From assembly GCF_014648655.1 (NCBI RefSeq), contig NZ_BMRN01000004.1, positions 1 to 64,000 of the forward strand: a DNA stretch of 64,000 bases, read 5' to 3'. This document shows, piece by piece, positions 25,241 through 33,453 of the stretch. Every line of letters begins with the position of its first letter. Position 1 is the first letter of the stretch. The translations under genes were made by a program, and so were the position numbers. The notes beneath the pieces were generated by a model that saw only the letters and a program-made list of their open reading frames with translations, ran no database searches and was not told the origin of the DNA. This DNA is from Streptomyces atratus. GTDB lineage: Bacteria > Actinomycetota > Actinomycetes > Streptomycetales > Streptomycetaceae.

Positions 25241-26524
25241 TCAGCCTGTTTCCGTGACCGGCCCCCCGGCCCGGCCCGCCCGCCATCCCCGGCGGCGCCC
25301 TCTGGGCAGCACGAACGCGAGGAAGGCGACGAGCACCGTGACCCCGGCCGCCCCGCCGGCCACGGCCAGCGCACGGTTGCGTGCCTCCGGCGGGTCGAGC
25401 GGCGGGACGGCCGGGGCCGCGGCCTTCCGCGTTCCGGACGGGGACTGTGGGCGTTCCTCTGGAAGTACGGCGGAGAGCGCCCGCACCGGATCGACGATCC
25501 CCAGCCCGATGCCGGGGTCCGGCGTGTCACCCACGGCCCCGTAGGCGGTGGACTCCAGCCGGTGCGCGACCTGCTCGGCGGTCAGCCGGGGGTGGTAGGA
25601 GAGGACCAGGGCTGCCGTACCGGCCACGAAGGCGCCGGCCACCGCGTCGCCGCGGCCGGTGAACTGGCCGCGGCCGCCCGGCCCCGGCCCCGTCACCGAG
25701 ACGCCGGGAGCACTCAGCCTTGGCTGCGAACGCCGCCCCTTCCCCGTGCCCGGCGCTTCCGGCTCACCGCCCGGCCCCACCGAGGAGACGGCGAGCACCC
25801 CGGGCAGCGCCGCCGGGTAGGCGGGCCCGTTCTCCGCCTGCGATGCCCCCGCCCCGCTCTCCCACTCCCGCGCCGAGGCGGGCGCCACCACCAGCGCACC
25901 GGCCTTCTGTGCGGCGAGGACGGCGTCCTTCAGCTGCTTCGGCGCGGAAGGGACGCTCAGCGCCACGTGGATGATCTGCGCCCCGGATTCGGTGGCCGCC
26001 CTGATCCCCTTGGCCAGCGCCTCGGGTGTGGTCGCGCCATGTTTACTGGTGGCCCGTACCGCGATCACCTCGGCCTCCGGGGCGACCCCGGCCGCTTCGA
26101 GACCCTGCTGCTGCCCGCCCGCGACGATGCCGGCGAGGAACGTGCCGTATCCGACGCAGTCGTCCCGCACGGTGCCGCCCGCCACCACATCCGGGCCTCC
26201 GGTGACCCGGCCGTCCAGCGCCGGTACCCGGCGCAGATCCGCTCCGGTACCGATGACGGCGACCTTCACCCCCGCGCCCCGGCTGAGTTCCCAGGCCCTG
26301 TCGATCCCCAGGAAGCTCTGCGCCCAAGGGACTTGGGCCGATTTCTTGGCGGACCCCGGAGTGCACGGGCGGCCGTCGGCGACAGTGGCGGGTATTCCCG
26401 GCAACGAGGGGCTGTCCGCGTCCCCCGCCGCACCGGCGGGAGCCGCGGTGCCGGGTATCAGGAGCAGGGCGGCCAGTGCTGCCGGTCCGAGTGTGCGGGA
26501 CACCGAGGACCTCGAAGATCGCAT
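25241..26524 (-). CDS. mycP: Mycosin (subtilisin-like T7SS protease) with degenerate catalytic triad
   Basis: A 427-residue protein. The ATG at 26524 opens a clear signal peptide (RTLGPAALAALLLIPGTAAPAGA). A subtilase-fold domain follows (about 65-370), then a Pro-rich linker, one membrane helix near the C-terminus and a basic tail: the mycosin layout. The usual triad motifs are altered: the Asp motif reads VAVIGTGAD (Gly92), the His motif reads CVGYGTFLAGI (Tyr126), and the Ser motif reads GRGDAVAGAFVAG (Asp293). The oxyanion Asn segment reads VVAPASARE. Proteolysis should be impossible. Mycosins also stabilise ESX membrane complexes, so a structural role is the likely retained function. Confidence 0.88.
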   Translation of the reverse strand: MRSSRSSVSRTLGPAALAALLLIPGTAAPAGAAGDADSPSLPGIPATVADGRPCTPGSAKKSAQVPWAQSFLGIDRAWELSRGAGVKVAVIGTGADLRRVPALDGRVTGGPDVVAGGTVRDDCVGYGTFLAGIVAGGQQQGLEAAGVAPEAEVIAVRATSKHGATTPEALAKGIRAATESGAQIIHVALSVPSAPKQLKDAVLAAQKAGALVVAPASAREWESGAGASQAENGPAYPAALPGVLAVSSVGPGGEPEAPGTGKGRRSQPRLSAPGVSVTGPGPGGRGQFTGRGDAVAGAFVAGTAALVLSYHPRLTAEQVAHRLESTAYGAVGDTPDPGIGLGIVDPVRALSAVLPEERPQSPSGTRKAAAPAVPPLDPPEARNRALAVAGGAAGVTVLVAFLAFVLPRGRRRGWRAGRAGGPVTETG

Positions 26525-26728
26525 GCGCCGATGGTAACGACGCTCCCCGCACCACCGGTACCTGCCCCGAAACGCCCCCGAACCGGTGCTCCGGCGGCGC
26601 CGGAACGCCGACCACCATGGCGGGCGACCTGCGGCAACAGGCATGATGGCCACAGCAGTTCCCCACGCCCTACATGCCGCGCGTCTTTGCCCCGTACCTA
26701 CGGCGCAGGGGTCCGGGAGGTCAGATAA
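26525..26728. promoter_or_regulatory. Divergent region between mycosin and beta-helix/AAA gene
   Basis: A 204-bp gap between divergent starts. It contains GGGAGG at about 26713-26720, the ribosome-binding site of the plus-strand gene. No other feature is evident. Confidence 0.4.
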
Positions 26729-29700
26729 GTGTCACGCCAGATGCTCACCGTCGCCGCCGACGGGACGGGCGACCACCGCACCGTCGGGGAGGCTGTCGCA
26801 AGGGCCCGTGCCGGAGCGGTCGTCAGGATCGCTCCGGGACGGTACGAGGAGAGCCTGACGATCTCGGCCGCGATCACCCTGACCGCCGCCGAGGGCGAGG
26901 GGACGGTGGAGCTGGCGCCGCGGCGCGGGACGGCGCTGACGCTCACCAGGGACGCGGTGATGGTCAGGGACCTCGTGCTGCGCGGGCACGACGACGAACT
27001 GCCCGTGGTCGACGCGCCGCGCGGGCAGCTCGCGATGGACCGGTGCGACATCCACGGTTCGGCCTGGTCGGCGCTCTTCGCGCGGGACGGCGGGTCGCTG
27101 GCGCTGCGTCAGTGCCGGATCAGCAACCCGGTGGGCGCCGGTGTGGTGTCCACCTCCTCGGCCGAGAGCTTCCTCGAGAACTGCGTCGTCGAACACCTCG
27201 GGACATCCGCCGTGGTGGCCGGCGAGCGGGGCAGGATCACCGCGCGCTTCAGCCGGCTCAGGGACACCAGGGGCAACGGTGTCCTCACCAACGGGCAGGC
27301 GCACGTCCTCCTGGAGGAATGCGAGATATCGGCGACCGGCAAGCCGGGCGTCGCCGTCGAGGAGGAGAGTTCGGTCAGGATGGTGCGCGGCACGGTCCGC
27401 AAGGCCGCCGTCGGCGTGTTCGTGAACAGCGCCGGACTGGTCGTCCTGGAGGACGTCGCCGTCAGCGACATCACCGGGCACGGGTTCGTCCTGGGCGGCG
27501 GCAGTTCACCGACGCTGACCCGGTGCAGTACCGAACGGACCAGCGGGCACGGCCTGTTGGTGACCGAGCGCAGCCGCGGCACGTTCGAGGGGTGCGTGTT
27601 CGCCACCGCCGAGGAACCCGCTGTACGGGTCACCGGCTTCTCCTCACCGGTGCTGACGGACACCGTCGTCCATGACTCCAAGGGCACCGGTGTGCTGCTC
27701 GACGAGGATTCGGCCGCCGAGTTCAACCGCCTTGAGGTGCGCGACAGCGCCGGGTCCGGAATCGTGATCCGCAGCGGCGCCAACCCGCTGCTGCTGCGGG
27801 CCACGGTCACCGGGGCAGGCGCACACGGCGTGGAGGTCGTCAAGGACGGCAGGGGGCGGCTGGAGGAGAGCGTCGTCGAGCGGTCGGGCGACTCGGCGGT
27901 CCATGTCTCGGGCCACGGCAACCTGTTCGTGGGCAAGGGCCGGCTGCGCTCCTCCGCCGGGGCCGGAATCCACATCGGGGCGCTCGGCACGCTCACGCTG
28001 CGGGACACCGAGGTGGACGAGTCCGGTGGCGCGGGCATCCACATCGCGGCCGAGGGCGAACTGGCGGCCGTGCGTGCCGTGCTGACGGGGGCCGCCGAGT
28101 GCGGCGTACTGGTGTCCGCGGGCGCCCGCGCCTCCCTCAACGGCTGCGAGGTGACCGGTTCGGGCGCCGACGGCATACGGGTGGAGGGCACCGATGCCGT
28201 GTCGCTGACCGGCTGCACCGTCCGCGCCAACCGGGGCAGCGGAGTGCGCCAGACGGTGCCCGGCGACCGGCTCGCCGTCGAGGGGCTGGCCAGTGCGGAG
28301 AACGGTGCCCCGGACGCCTGGGGCACCGCGCAGGACGCGGGGGCGGCGGGCGACGGGCGGCTGCCCGGCGGAGCGGCCCCGGCGGTGGCCGAAACCCGGT
28401 CCGGTACGGGCCCGGTGGCCGAGCTCGAGTCGCTGATCGGCCTCGACGAGGTCAAACAGCAGGTACTGACGCTGATCAACCTCAACCGGATGGCGCAGCG
28501 CAGGGCGAGCATCGGCATGCCCGCTCCGCCGATGAGCCGCCACCTGGTCTTCGCGGGCCCGCCCGGCACCGGCAAGACCACCGTCGCCCGGCTGTACGGC
28601 TCCATCCTCGCCTCGCTCGGCGTGCTGCGCTCCGGGCACCTGGTGGAGGTGTCGCGTGCCGACCTGGTGGCGCAGATCATCGGCGGGACGGCCATCAAGA
28701 CCACCGAGACTTTCAACAAGGCGCTGGGCGGGGTGCTGTTCGTCGACGAGGCGTACACCCTGCTCTCCGACGGCGGCGGCAGTGGCGCCGACTTCGGGCG
28801 CGAGGCGATCGACACCCTGGTGAAGCTGATGGAGGACCACCGCGAGGACGTGGTGGTGGTGGCGGCCGGTTATCCGAAGGAGATGACGGACTTCCTGGCG
28901 TCCAACCCGGGTCTCGCCTCGCGTTTCACCCGCAGCGTCGAGTTCAGCGACTACACCTCGGACGAGCTGGTCACGATCGTGGAGCGGATGTGCACCGGCC
29001 ACCACTACGAGCTGGATCCGGCGGCGCGGGCGGCACTGCTCACCCGCTTCGAGCGGATTCCCCGCGACGCGGGCTTCGGCAACGGCCGTACCGCCCGCAA
29101 GGTCTTCGAGGAGATGGTGGACCGACAGGCGTCCCGGCTGGCAGCCCTGCCGGAGGCCGGCGAGCGGGAGCTGGCCGTGCTGACCGCGGAGGACGTGGGC
29201 GTCCCCGCGCAGGCGCAGGAGGACGGGCAGGACGAGGATCCGCTGCTGCGGCTGGACGCCCTGGTGGGCCTCGCGGCCGTCAAGCGCGAGGTGAGCGACC
29301 TGGTCAACCTGCTCGCCACCGCGCGCCGGAGGAAGGAGGCCGGGCTGCCCGCGCCCCGGATCAGCAACCATCTGGTCTTCGCGGGCCCGCCCGGCACCGG
29401 CAAGACGACGGTGGCGCGGCTCTACGGCGAACTACTGGCCTCCCTGGGCGTACTGCCGCGCGGCCAGCTCGTCGAGGTCTCACGTGCGGACCTGGTGGGC
29501 CGCTATGTCGGGCACACCGCGCAGCTGACCCGAGAGGTGTTCGAACGGGCTTTGGGAGGCGTCCTGTTCATCGACGAGGCGTACACCCTGACGCCTCGCT
29601 CGGGCGCCGGTTCCTCAGACTTCGGCCAGGAGGCGGTGGAGACACTGCTGAAGCTGATGGAGGACCACCGCGACGAGGTGGTGGTGATCGCGGCGGGGTA

Positions 29701-30037
29701 CACCGCGGAGATGAACCGGTTCCTGGGCTCCAATCCGGGTCTCGACTCACGCTTCCCGCGGCGTATCGAGTTCCCCGACTACTCCTCGGACGAACTGGTC
29801 ACGATCGTCCGCATGCACGCGGCCGACAACGGCTACGAGTGCGCGCCCGGCACGGCCAACGCGCTGCGGAACCACTTCGACGGCATTCCCAGGGAGGCGA
29901 CGTTCGGCAACGCTCGGCTGGCCCGGCAGACGCTTGAGCAGATGATGACCCATCAGGCGGGACGGCTGAGCACCATCGCGGTACCGAGCCTGGACGACCT
30001 GCGGCTGCTCCTCCCCGAGGACCTCTCCCCACGCTGA
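26729..30037 (+). CDS. Beta-helix protein fused to two EccA-like AAA+ ATPase modules
   Basis: A 1102-residue protein starting at GTG with GGGAGG eight bases upstream. Residues about 1-530 are a right-handed parallel beta-helix: many short repeats with G-V/I-x-V steps, and a pectinesterase-like start (TVAADGTGDHRTVGEAV). After a Gly/Ala linker come two CbxX/CfxQ-type AAA+ modules (about 560-810 and 835-1090). Each has GPPGTGKT, a VLF(V/I)DEAYTL Walker B and an SRF arginine-finger segment. EccA normally has a TPR N-terminus and one AAA+ module. Pore loop 1 reads QIIGG in module 1 but RYVGH in module 2. A cytosolic ESX motor is inferred from location and module type. Confidence 0.92.
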   Translation: MSRQMLTVAADGTGDHRTVGEAVARARAGAVVRIAPGRYEESLTISAAITLTAAEGEGTVELAPRRGTALTLTRDAVMVRDLVLRGHDDELPVVDAPRGQLAMDRCDIHGSAWSALFARDGGSLALRQCRISNPVGAGVVSTSSAESFLENCVVEHLGTSAVVAGERGRITARFSRLRDTRGNGVLTNGQAHVLLEECEISATGKPGVAVEEESSVRMVRGTVRKAAVGVFVNSAGLVVLEDVAVSDITGHGFVLGGGSSPTLTRCSTERTSGHGLLVTERSRGTFEGCVFATAEEPAVRVTGFSSPVLTDTVVHDSKGTGVLLDEDSAAEFNRLEVRDSAGSGIVIRSGANPLLLRATVTGAGAHGVEVVKDGRGRLEESVVERSGDSAVHVSGHGNLFVGKGRLRSSAGAGIHIGALGTLTLRDTEVDESGGAGIHIAAEGELAAVRAVLTGAAECGVLVSAGARASLNGCEVTGSGADGIRVEGTDAVSLTGCTVRANRGSGVRQTVPGDRLAVEGLASAENGAPDAWGTAQDAGAAGDGRLPGGAAPAVAETRSGTGPVAELESLIGLDEVKQQVLTLINLNRMAQRRASIGMPAPPMSRHLVFAGPPGTGKTTVARLYGSILASLGVLRSGHLVEVSRADLVAQIIGGTAIKTTETFNKALGGVLFVDEAYTLLSDGGGSGADFGREAIDTLVKLMEDHREDVVVVAAGYPKEMTDFLASNPGLASRFTRSVEFSDYTSDELVTIVERMCTGHHYELDPAARAALLTRFERIPRDAGFGNGRTARKVFEEMVDRQASRLAALPEAGERELAVLTAEDVGVPAQAQEDGQDEDPLLRLDALVGLAAVKREVSDLVNLLATARRRKEAGLPAPRISNHLVFAGPPGTGKTTVARLYGELLASLGVLPRGQLVEVSRADLVGRYVGHTAQLTREVFERALGGVLFIDEAYTLTPRSGAGSSDFGQEAVETLLKLMEDHRDEVVVIAAGYTAEMNRFLGSNPGLDSRFPRRIEFPDYSSDELVTIVRMHAADNGYECAPGTANALRNHFDGIPREATFGNARLARQTLEQMMTHQAGRLSTIAVPSLDDLRLLLPEDLSPR

Positions 30038-30045
30038 GATCAAAC

Positions 30046-30337
30046 GAGGCCCGGGGCCGCGGCGGTTGTGCGAAGCACTCCGGGATCACCGGCAGATCCT
30101 CCAGCCACACCTGGAGGCGGGCCCGTCTGCGTGCGGCGAGCAGGCAGTGGTGCACGGCGCCGTCACGGAGACGGACGGTGACCCCGAGGTGTCTGGGGCC
30201 CTGGGCCGCGTACACGACGAGCCGATCTCGGCCCAGGTGAACTGCGGGTCCCCGGCCGGGGGGTCTATCGCGACGCCTACGCCGTCGATCAGCAGGGAGT
30301 GGGTCTGGGAGGCGCCCGGATCCACGGTCTGGCTCAC
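30046..30337 (-). pseudogene. Frameshifted small hypothetical gene at the T7SS border
   Basis: A GTG at 30337 overlaps the preceding stop and opens a sensible frame (LLIDGVGVAIDPPAGDPQFTWAEI). Near 30220-30230 the sense continues in another frame (DRLVVYAAQGPRHLGVTVRL, then RLQVWLEDLPVIPECF). That second frame has no stop before it runs into the antisense of the AAA+ gene. A one-base change plus loss of the 3' end is the simplest reading. Family unknown. Confidence 0.5.
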
Positions 30338-30683
30338 GAGTTTCGGCGGCGTCCCGCTCCGCGGCCGACCAGGGTGAGGACGGCCGGGGCAACCGTCGCC
30401 GCGGCCCCTGTGGCCGGCGCGTCCACGACGTATGGGTCCACGCCCGGACGCAGGGCGCCGACGAGCCCGAACAGTACGACAGCCCCGAGAGGTCGGCCGC
30501 AACCGCGGCCGACCAAAAGCGGTGGCGCGCCCGGAACTACTGGACGAGCCCCACGCCGATGAGGGGCGCAACGGGCACGTGCGGCTCGTCGAGAGCGGCG
30601 AGCACGCCGTATCCCGGAATGCTGACCGCCCAGCAGGCAACGGCGACGAGCGCCGCCTCATTCCAGCGGACGGCTCGGTTCAC
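30334..30683 (-). pseudogene. Broken small membrane-protein gene
   Basis: A GTG at 30683, overlapping the end of the upstream gene, gives a 48-residue frame (AALVAVACWAVSIPGYGVL, then APLIGVGLVQ) that stops at 30537. The following hydrophobic sequence continues in a different frame (PLGAVVLFGLVGALRPGV, then AATVAPAVLTLVGRGAG) and ends at 30334. Joined, they would make a protein with about three membrane helices. A frameshift near 30535 is likely; two real overlapping mini-genes are the alternative. Confidence 0.5.
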
Positions 30684-31035
30684 GCCTGCCGCCCAACTTC
30701 ATGGCCCGGGCCCGACGGCGCTCCCACCGCCGGGACAGGAACGCCGCCAGGACCGAACCGACCACGAGCGGTCCGGCAACCCAGCGGATCGCGTCCGCCG
30801 GCCGGCCCGGCTCTCCGTCGGCCATCAGGGTCAGCGACTCGGCGGTGAGGAAGATCCCCAGCAGCACATAGCCAAGCCCCCAGGTGCGGACGATCCACAC
30901 AGGTCCCTGTATCGGCTCCGGTGGCCGACGCGGCCGGAGCACGGCCCGCCATCCCAACCACACGCAGCCCAGCCCCAAAGCCACGGTGAGCACGTCCACG
31001 GCCCTGTCGAACACCTCTGTCACGGTCCCGAGCAC
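30658..31035 (-). CDS. Small integral membrane protein (125 aa)
   Basis: Starts at GTG 31035 with AGGAGG six bases upstream, a strong ribosome-binding site. There are about three hydrophobic helices (LTVALGLGCVWLGWRAVL, then WGLGYVLLGIFLTAESL, then IRWVAGPLVVGSVLAAFL) and a basic C-terminal tail. It is first in a small minus-strand set whose downstream members are broken. No family recognised. Confidence 0.7.
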   Translation of the reverse strand: MLGTVTEVFDRAVDVLTVALGLGCVWLGWRAVLRPRRPPEPIQGPVWIVRTWGLGYVLLGIFLTAESLTLMADGEPGRPADAIRWVAGPLVVGSVLAAFLSRRWERRRARAMKLGGRREPSRPLE

Positions 31036-31542
31036 CCTCGCCCTCCTCTCTCACCTCCGGCGGGCCCCAGAACGCCAGACCTCCGGCTCATCATGATGAC
31101 CGCCCGCACGCGGCCCATCACCTGCCGGGCACGGCAGACGGGTTGCACGACTGCTTTCCGGTATCCGGCAATGTGGGCACCCTGACGTCACTTCTCGTGA
31201 ACATCCAGGGGCGGCAAGATCAACAACTGCTGTCCAAACCGGCAGATGAACGCTGCTGCTCGAAGTGAACGAAGCCACACTGAGCGCATGCGATACGAGG
31301 AGAAAGCGAAGCTCACCACAGCGAGGGCCCTGGTCCCGCATCGCCAGTGCTGCTGATAGCCGGAGCACCGGTCCGTGGCCGATACCTCCGCTACGTCTAC
31401 CGGGATGAAGCCCCACTGATCCTGGACAAGAAGCAGGGCCGAATCAGCGTCCGCCGGTTCGTGGTCTCGCCGGACGTGCTGCCCGTCACCTCTGCCTGAA
31501 CCGTCCCCTCGGGCGTCCGGCGGAGATGCTTAGGATGACGCT
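31036..31542. other. 507-bp region without a convincing intact gene
   Basis: It holds the upstream region of the small membrane-protein gene, a short remnant frame at 31347-31499 and the leader of the PaaX-like gene. The stretch 31180-31310 is less GC-rich and could carry promoters. No RNA gene or repeat was seen. Confidence 0.4.
31347..31499 (+). pseudogene. Possible gene remnant (50 codons)
   Basis: A GTG-initiated frame reads LLIAGAPVRGRYLRYVYRD, then a basic and beta-like end, and stops at 31499. A 22-codon frame just upstream (ATG in GCATGCGATACG) ends at a TGA overlapping its beginning. The pair looks like a frameshifted leftover of a longer protein. No family can be named. Confidence 0.3.
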
Positions 31543-32421
31543 GTGAACACGGTGAGCGGAAAAGAGGCCGAGTCCGAACCGGGCCCGTCGGGCAGGGTGC
31601 AGCCGAGGCAGCTGATCGTGACGGTCTACGGGTTGTACGCGCGCGACACCGAAGGCTGGATGTCCGTGGCCTCGCTCATCCAGCTGCTTGCCGACCTCGG
31701 CGTCGAGGGGCCGACCGTCCGGTCCTCGGTCTCCCGGCTGAAGCGCGCCGGACTGCTCGAAGCCGAATCGGTCTCCGGAGCTGCCGGATACCGGATCTCG
31801 CCCGAGACCGAGCGGATTCTGCGCGACGGCGATCCACGGATCTTCGCGACGCGCCGGGCCACCGTGGACGAGGGCTGGGTGCTGGTCGTCTTCTCGGTGC
31901 CCGAGTCGGAACGCGCCAAGCGGCACACCCTGCGCACCCAGCTCACCCGGCTCGGCTTCGGTTCCGTGTCCGCCGGGGTGTGGATCGCACCGGGACATGT
32001 GCACGACGAGGCGGAGGACATGCTGGCCCGGCACGGGCTGCGCTCGTACGCCGACCTCTTCCGGGCCGACTATCTGTCGGTGGGCGGCGGCACGGACGGG
32101 AGCGGGGACCTTGCGGCGAAGGTGCGCTCCTGGTGGGACACCGTTCGGCTGCAGCAGCTGTACATCGAATTCCTCGCGGTGCATCGTCCGGTGGCCGAGC
32201 GGATCGCGAGCGGAAGTCCGGTGACGGACCGCGAGGCGTTCACGACGTACATCAGGGTCCTCACCGACTGGCGCCGGCTCGTCTACCTCGACCCCGGTGT
32301 TGCGCGTGAACTGCTGCCGGCCGAGTGGAGCGGAACCGAGGCGTCCGAGCTCTTCGACGAATTGCACGCCCGGCTGGCCGGCCCCGCCCATCGGCATGTC
32401 GAACGGATCCGGACCGGCTGA
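31543..32421 (+). CDS. PaaX-family transcriptional regulator
   Basis: A 292-residue protein starting at GTG with TTAGGA upstream. The N-terminal winged helix (about 22-90) contains PRQLIVTVYGLYAR and the recognition-helix pattern GPTVRSSVSRLKRAGLL. The central ferredoxin/Cas2-like domain (VLVVFSVPESERAKRHTLR, then GFGSVSAGVWIAPG) and the C-terminal helical domain complete the PaaX layout. E. coli PaaX represses phenylacetate catabolism and responds to phenylacetyl-CoA. No paa genes are present here, so the ligand and targets are unknown. It is convergent with the VOC gene, 22 bp apart. Confidence 0.92.
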   Translation: MNTVSGKEAESEPGPSGRVQPRQLIVTVYGLYARDTEGWMSVASLIQLLADLGVEGPTVRSSVSRLKRAGLLEAESVSGAAGYRISPETERILRDGDPRIFATRRATVDEGWVLVVFSVPESERAKRHTLRTQLTRLGFGSVSAGVWIAPGHVHDEAEDMLARHGLRSYADLFRADYLSVGGGTDGSGDLAAKVRSWWDTVRLQQLYIEFLAVHRPVAERIASGSPVTDREAFTTYIRVLTDWRRLVYLDPGVARELLPAEWSGTEASELFDELHARLAGPAHRHVERIRTG

Positions 32422-32443
32422 CCAGCCCTCGCAGCCCGGCGGC

Positions 32444-33220
32444 TCAGCGCGCGGCCGTGCACAGGATCGTGAACACCGCGCCCTCGGGGTCCGCCACGGT
32501 CGCCACCCGGCCGCTCGACCCCTCCCGGGCCGGCTGCAGGATGTATCCGCCGAGCTCCACCACGCGGTGCGCGGCCGCGTCGGTGTCGGTGACCTCGAAG
32601 TACGTCATCCAGTGCGGGCCCCGGTCGCGCGGCAGGGCGTGGCCCACGCCGTGCAGCGAGGCCACCGGACGGCCGTTCAGATGCAGGGTCTGGTAGTCGA
32701 AATCGGCCGAGACGACCGCCTCCGCCTCGTAGCCGAAAACCGTCTGGTAGAACTTGCAGACCGTCGAGGTCTCGCTGGTCACCAGTTCGTTCCAGACCGG
32801 TGTGCCGTGGGCTCCCGCGAGCGCCGTACCGATGTGCGCGGCGGCCTGCCAGATTCCGAAGACCGCACCGCTGGGATCGGAGGCGATGGCGAGCCGGCCC
32901 GCCTCGCCCGCGTCCAGCGGTCCGACGGCGACCGTGCCGCCGCAGGAGCGGATCATCTCCGCCGTGACATCGGCGTCGTCGGTGGCCAGATAGGTCGTCC
33001 AGGCGACCGGCAGATGGCGGTCGGGCGGCAGCTGTCCGATGCCCGCGACCACTTTCCCGTCGATCAGCGCGCGGACGTACGGACCCAGCTGGTCCGGGCC
33101 GGGAACGAACTCCCAGCTGAACAGATCGGCGTAGAAGGCCTGTGTCGCGCTCAGGTCGTGCACGATCAGACTCACCCAGCATGGTGTTCCGGGCGTGCGC
33201 CGGGCGGCAGCCTCGGTCAT
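32444..33220 (-). CDS. VOC family protein with two glyoxalase-type domains
   Basis: A 258-residue protein. The ATG at 33220 has GAGGAGAG upstream. It has two vicinal-oxygen-chelate repeats: residues about 10-125 start PCWVSLIVHDLSATQAFYADLF, and residues about 135-255 start VWNELVTSETSTVCKFY. Both end with the typical DPSGAVFGIW or DPEGAVFTIL strand. Such double-domain proteins are common in Streptomyces near antibiotic resistance, hydroxylase or detoxification genes, but the substrate cannot be read from sequence. It is divergent from the sulfurtransferase gene. Confidence 0.9.
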   Translation of the reverse strand: MTEAAARRTPGTPCWVSLIVHDLSATQAFYADLFSWEFVPGPDQLGPYVRALIDGKVVAGIGQLPPDRHLPVAWTTYLATDDADVTAEMIRSCGGTVAVGPLDAGEAGRLAIASDPSGAVFGIWQAAAHIGTALAGAHGTPVWNELVTSETSTVCKFYQTVFGYEAEAVVSADFDYQTLHLNGRPVASLHGVGHALPRDRGPHWMTYFEVTDTDAAAHRVVELGGYILQPAREGSSGRVATVADPEGAVFTILCTAAR

Positions 33221-33453
33221 CGTCACTCTCTCCTCGGACCATCGTGGTGGCCGTACGGGGGGAACGGGGCCGGTGTGCCGCCGTGCGGTACAGGATGTGT
33301 ACGCCCCGTGCAGATGCTTGCACCACCCGGCGCACGATGTGCCCCGGCCGCGCCGCACTTTCCGGGATCTCGACAGAGAGAGACCGGTTTCATGCGATAC
33401 GTCCGTTTCGAAGGTGTTACGGGTGGGGCGGCTCCTGCGCGAGGATGGCACCC
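33221..33453. promoter_or_regulatory. Divergent promoter region, VOC protein / sulfurtransferase
   Basis: A 233-bp region between divergent starts. The right part (33380-33425) is AT-richer (TTTCATGCGATACGTCCG) and suits a promoter for the sulfurtransferase gene. No operator could be identified. Confidence 0.4.

Noticed and set aside
24676..25257. Single plus-strand gene covering the eccC-mycP gap
   Set aside because: The transposase-like and esterase-like pieces are in different frames and both lack their cores, so they are separate remnants.
31051..31416. 121-codon minus-strand frame
   Set aside because: No ribosome-binding site, mixed composition and no family resemblance; the opposite strand holds a better remnant.
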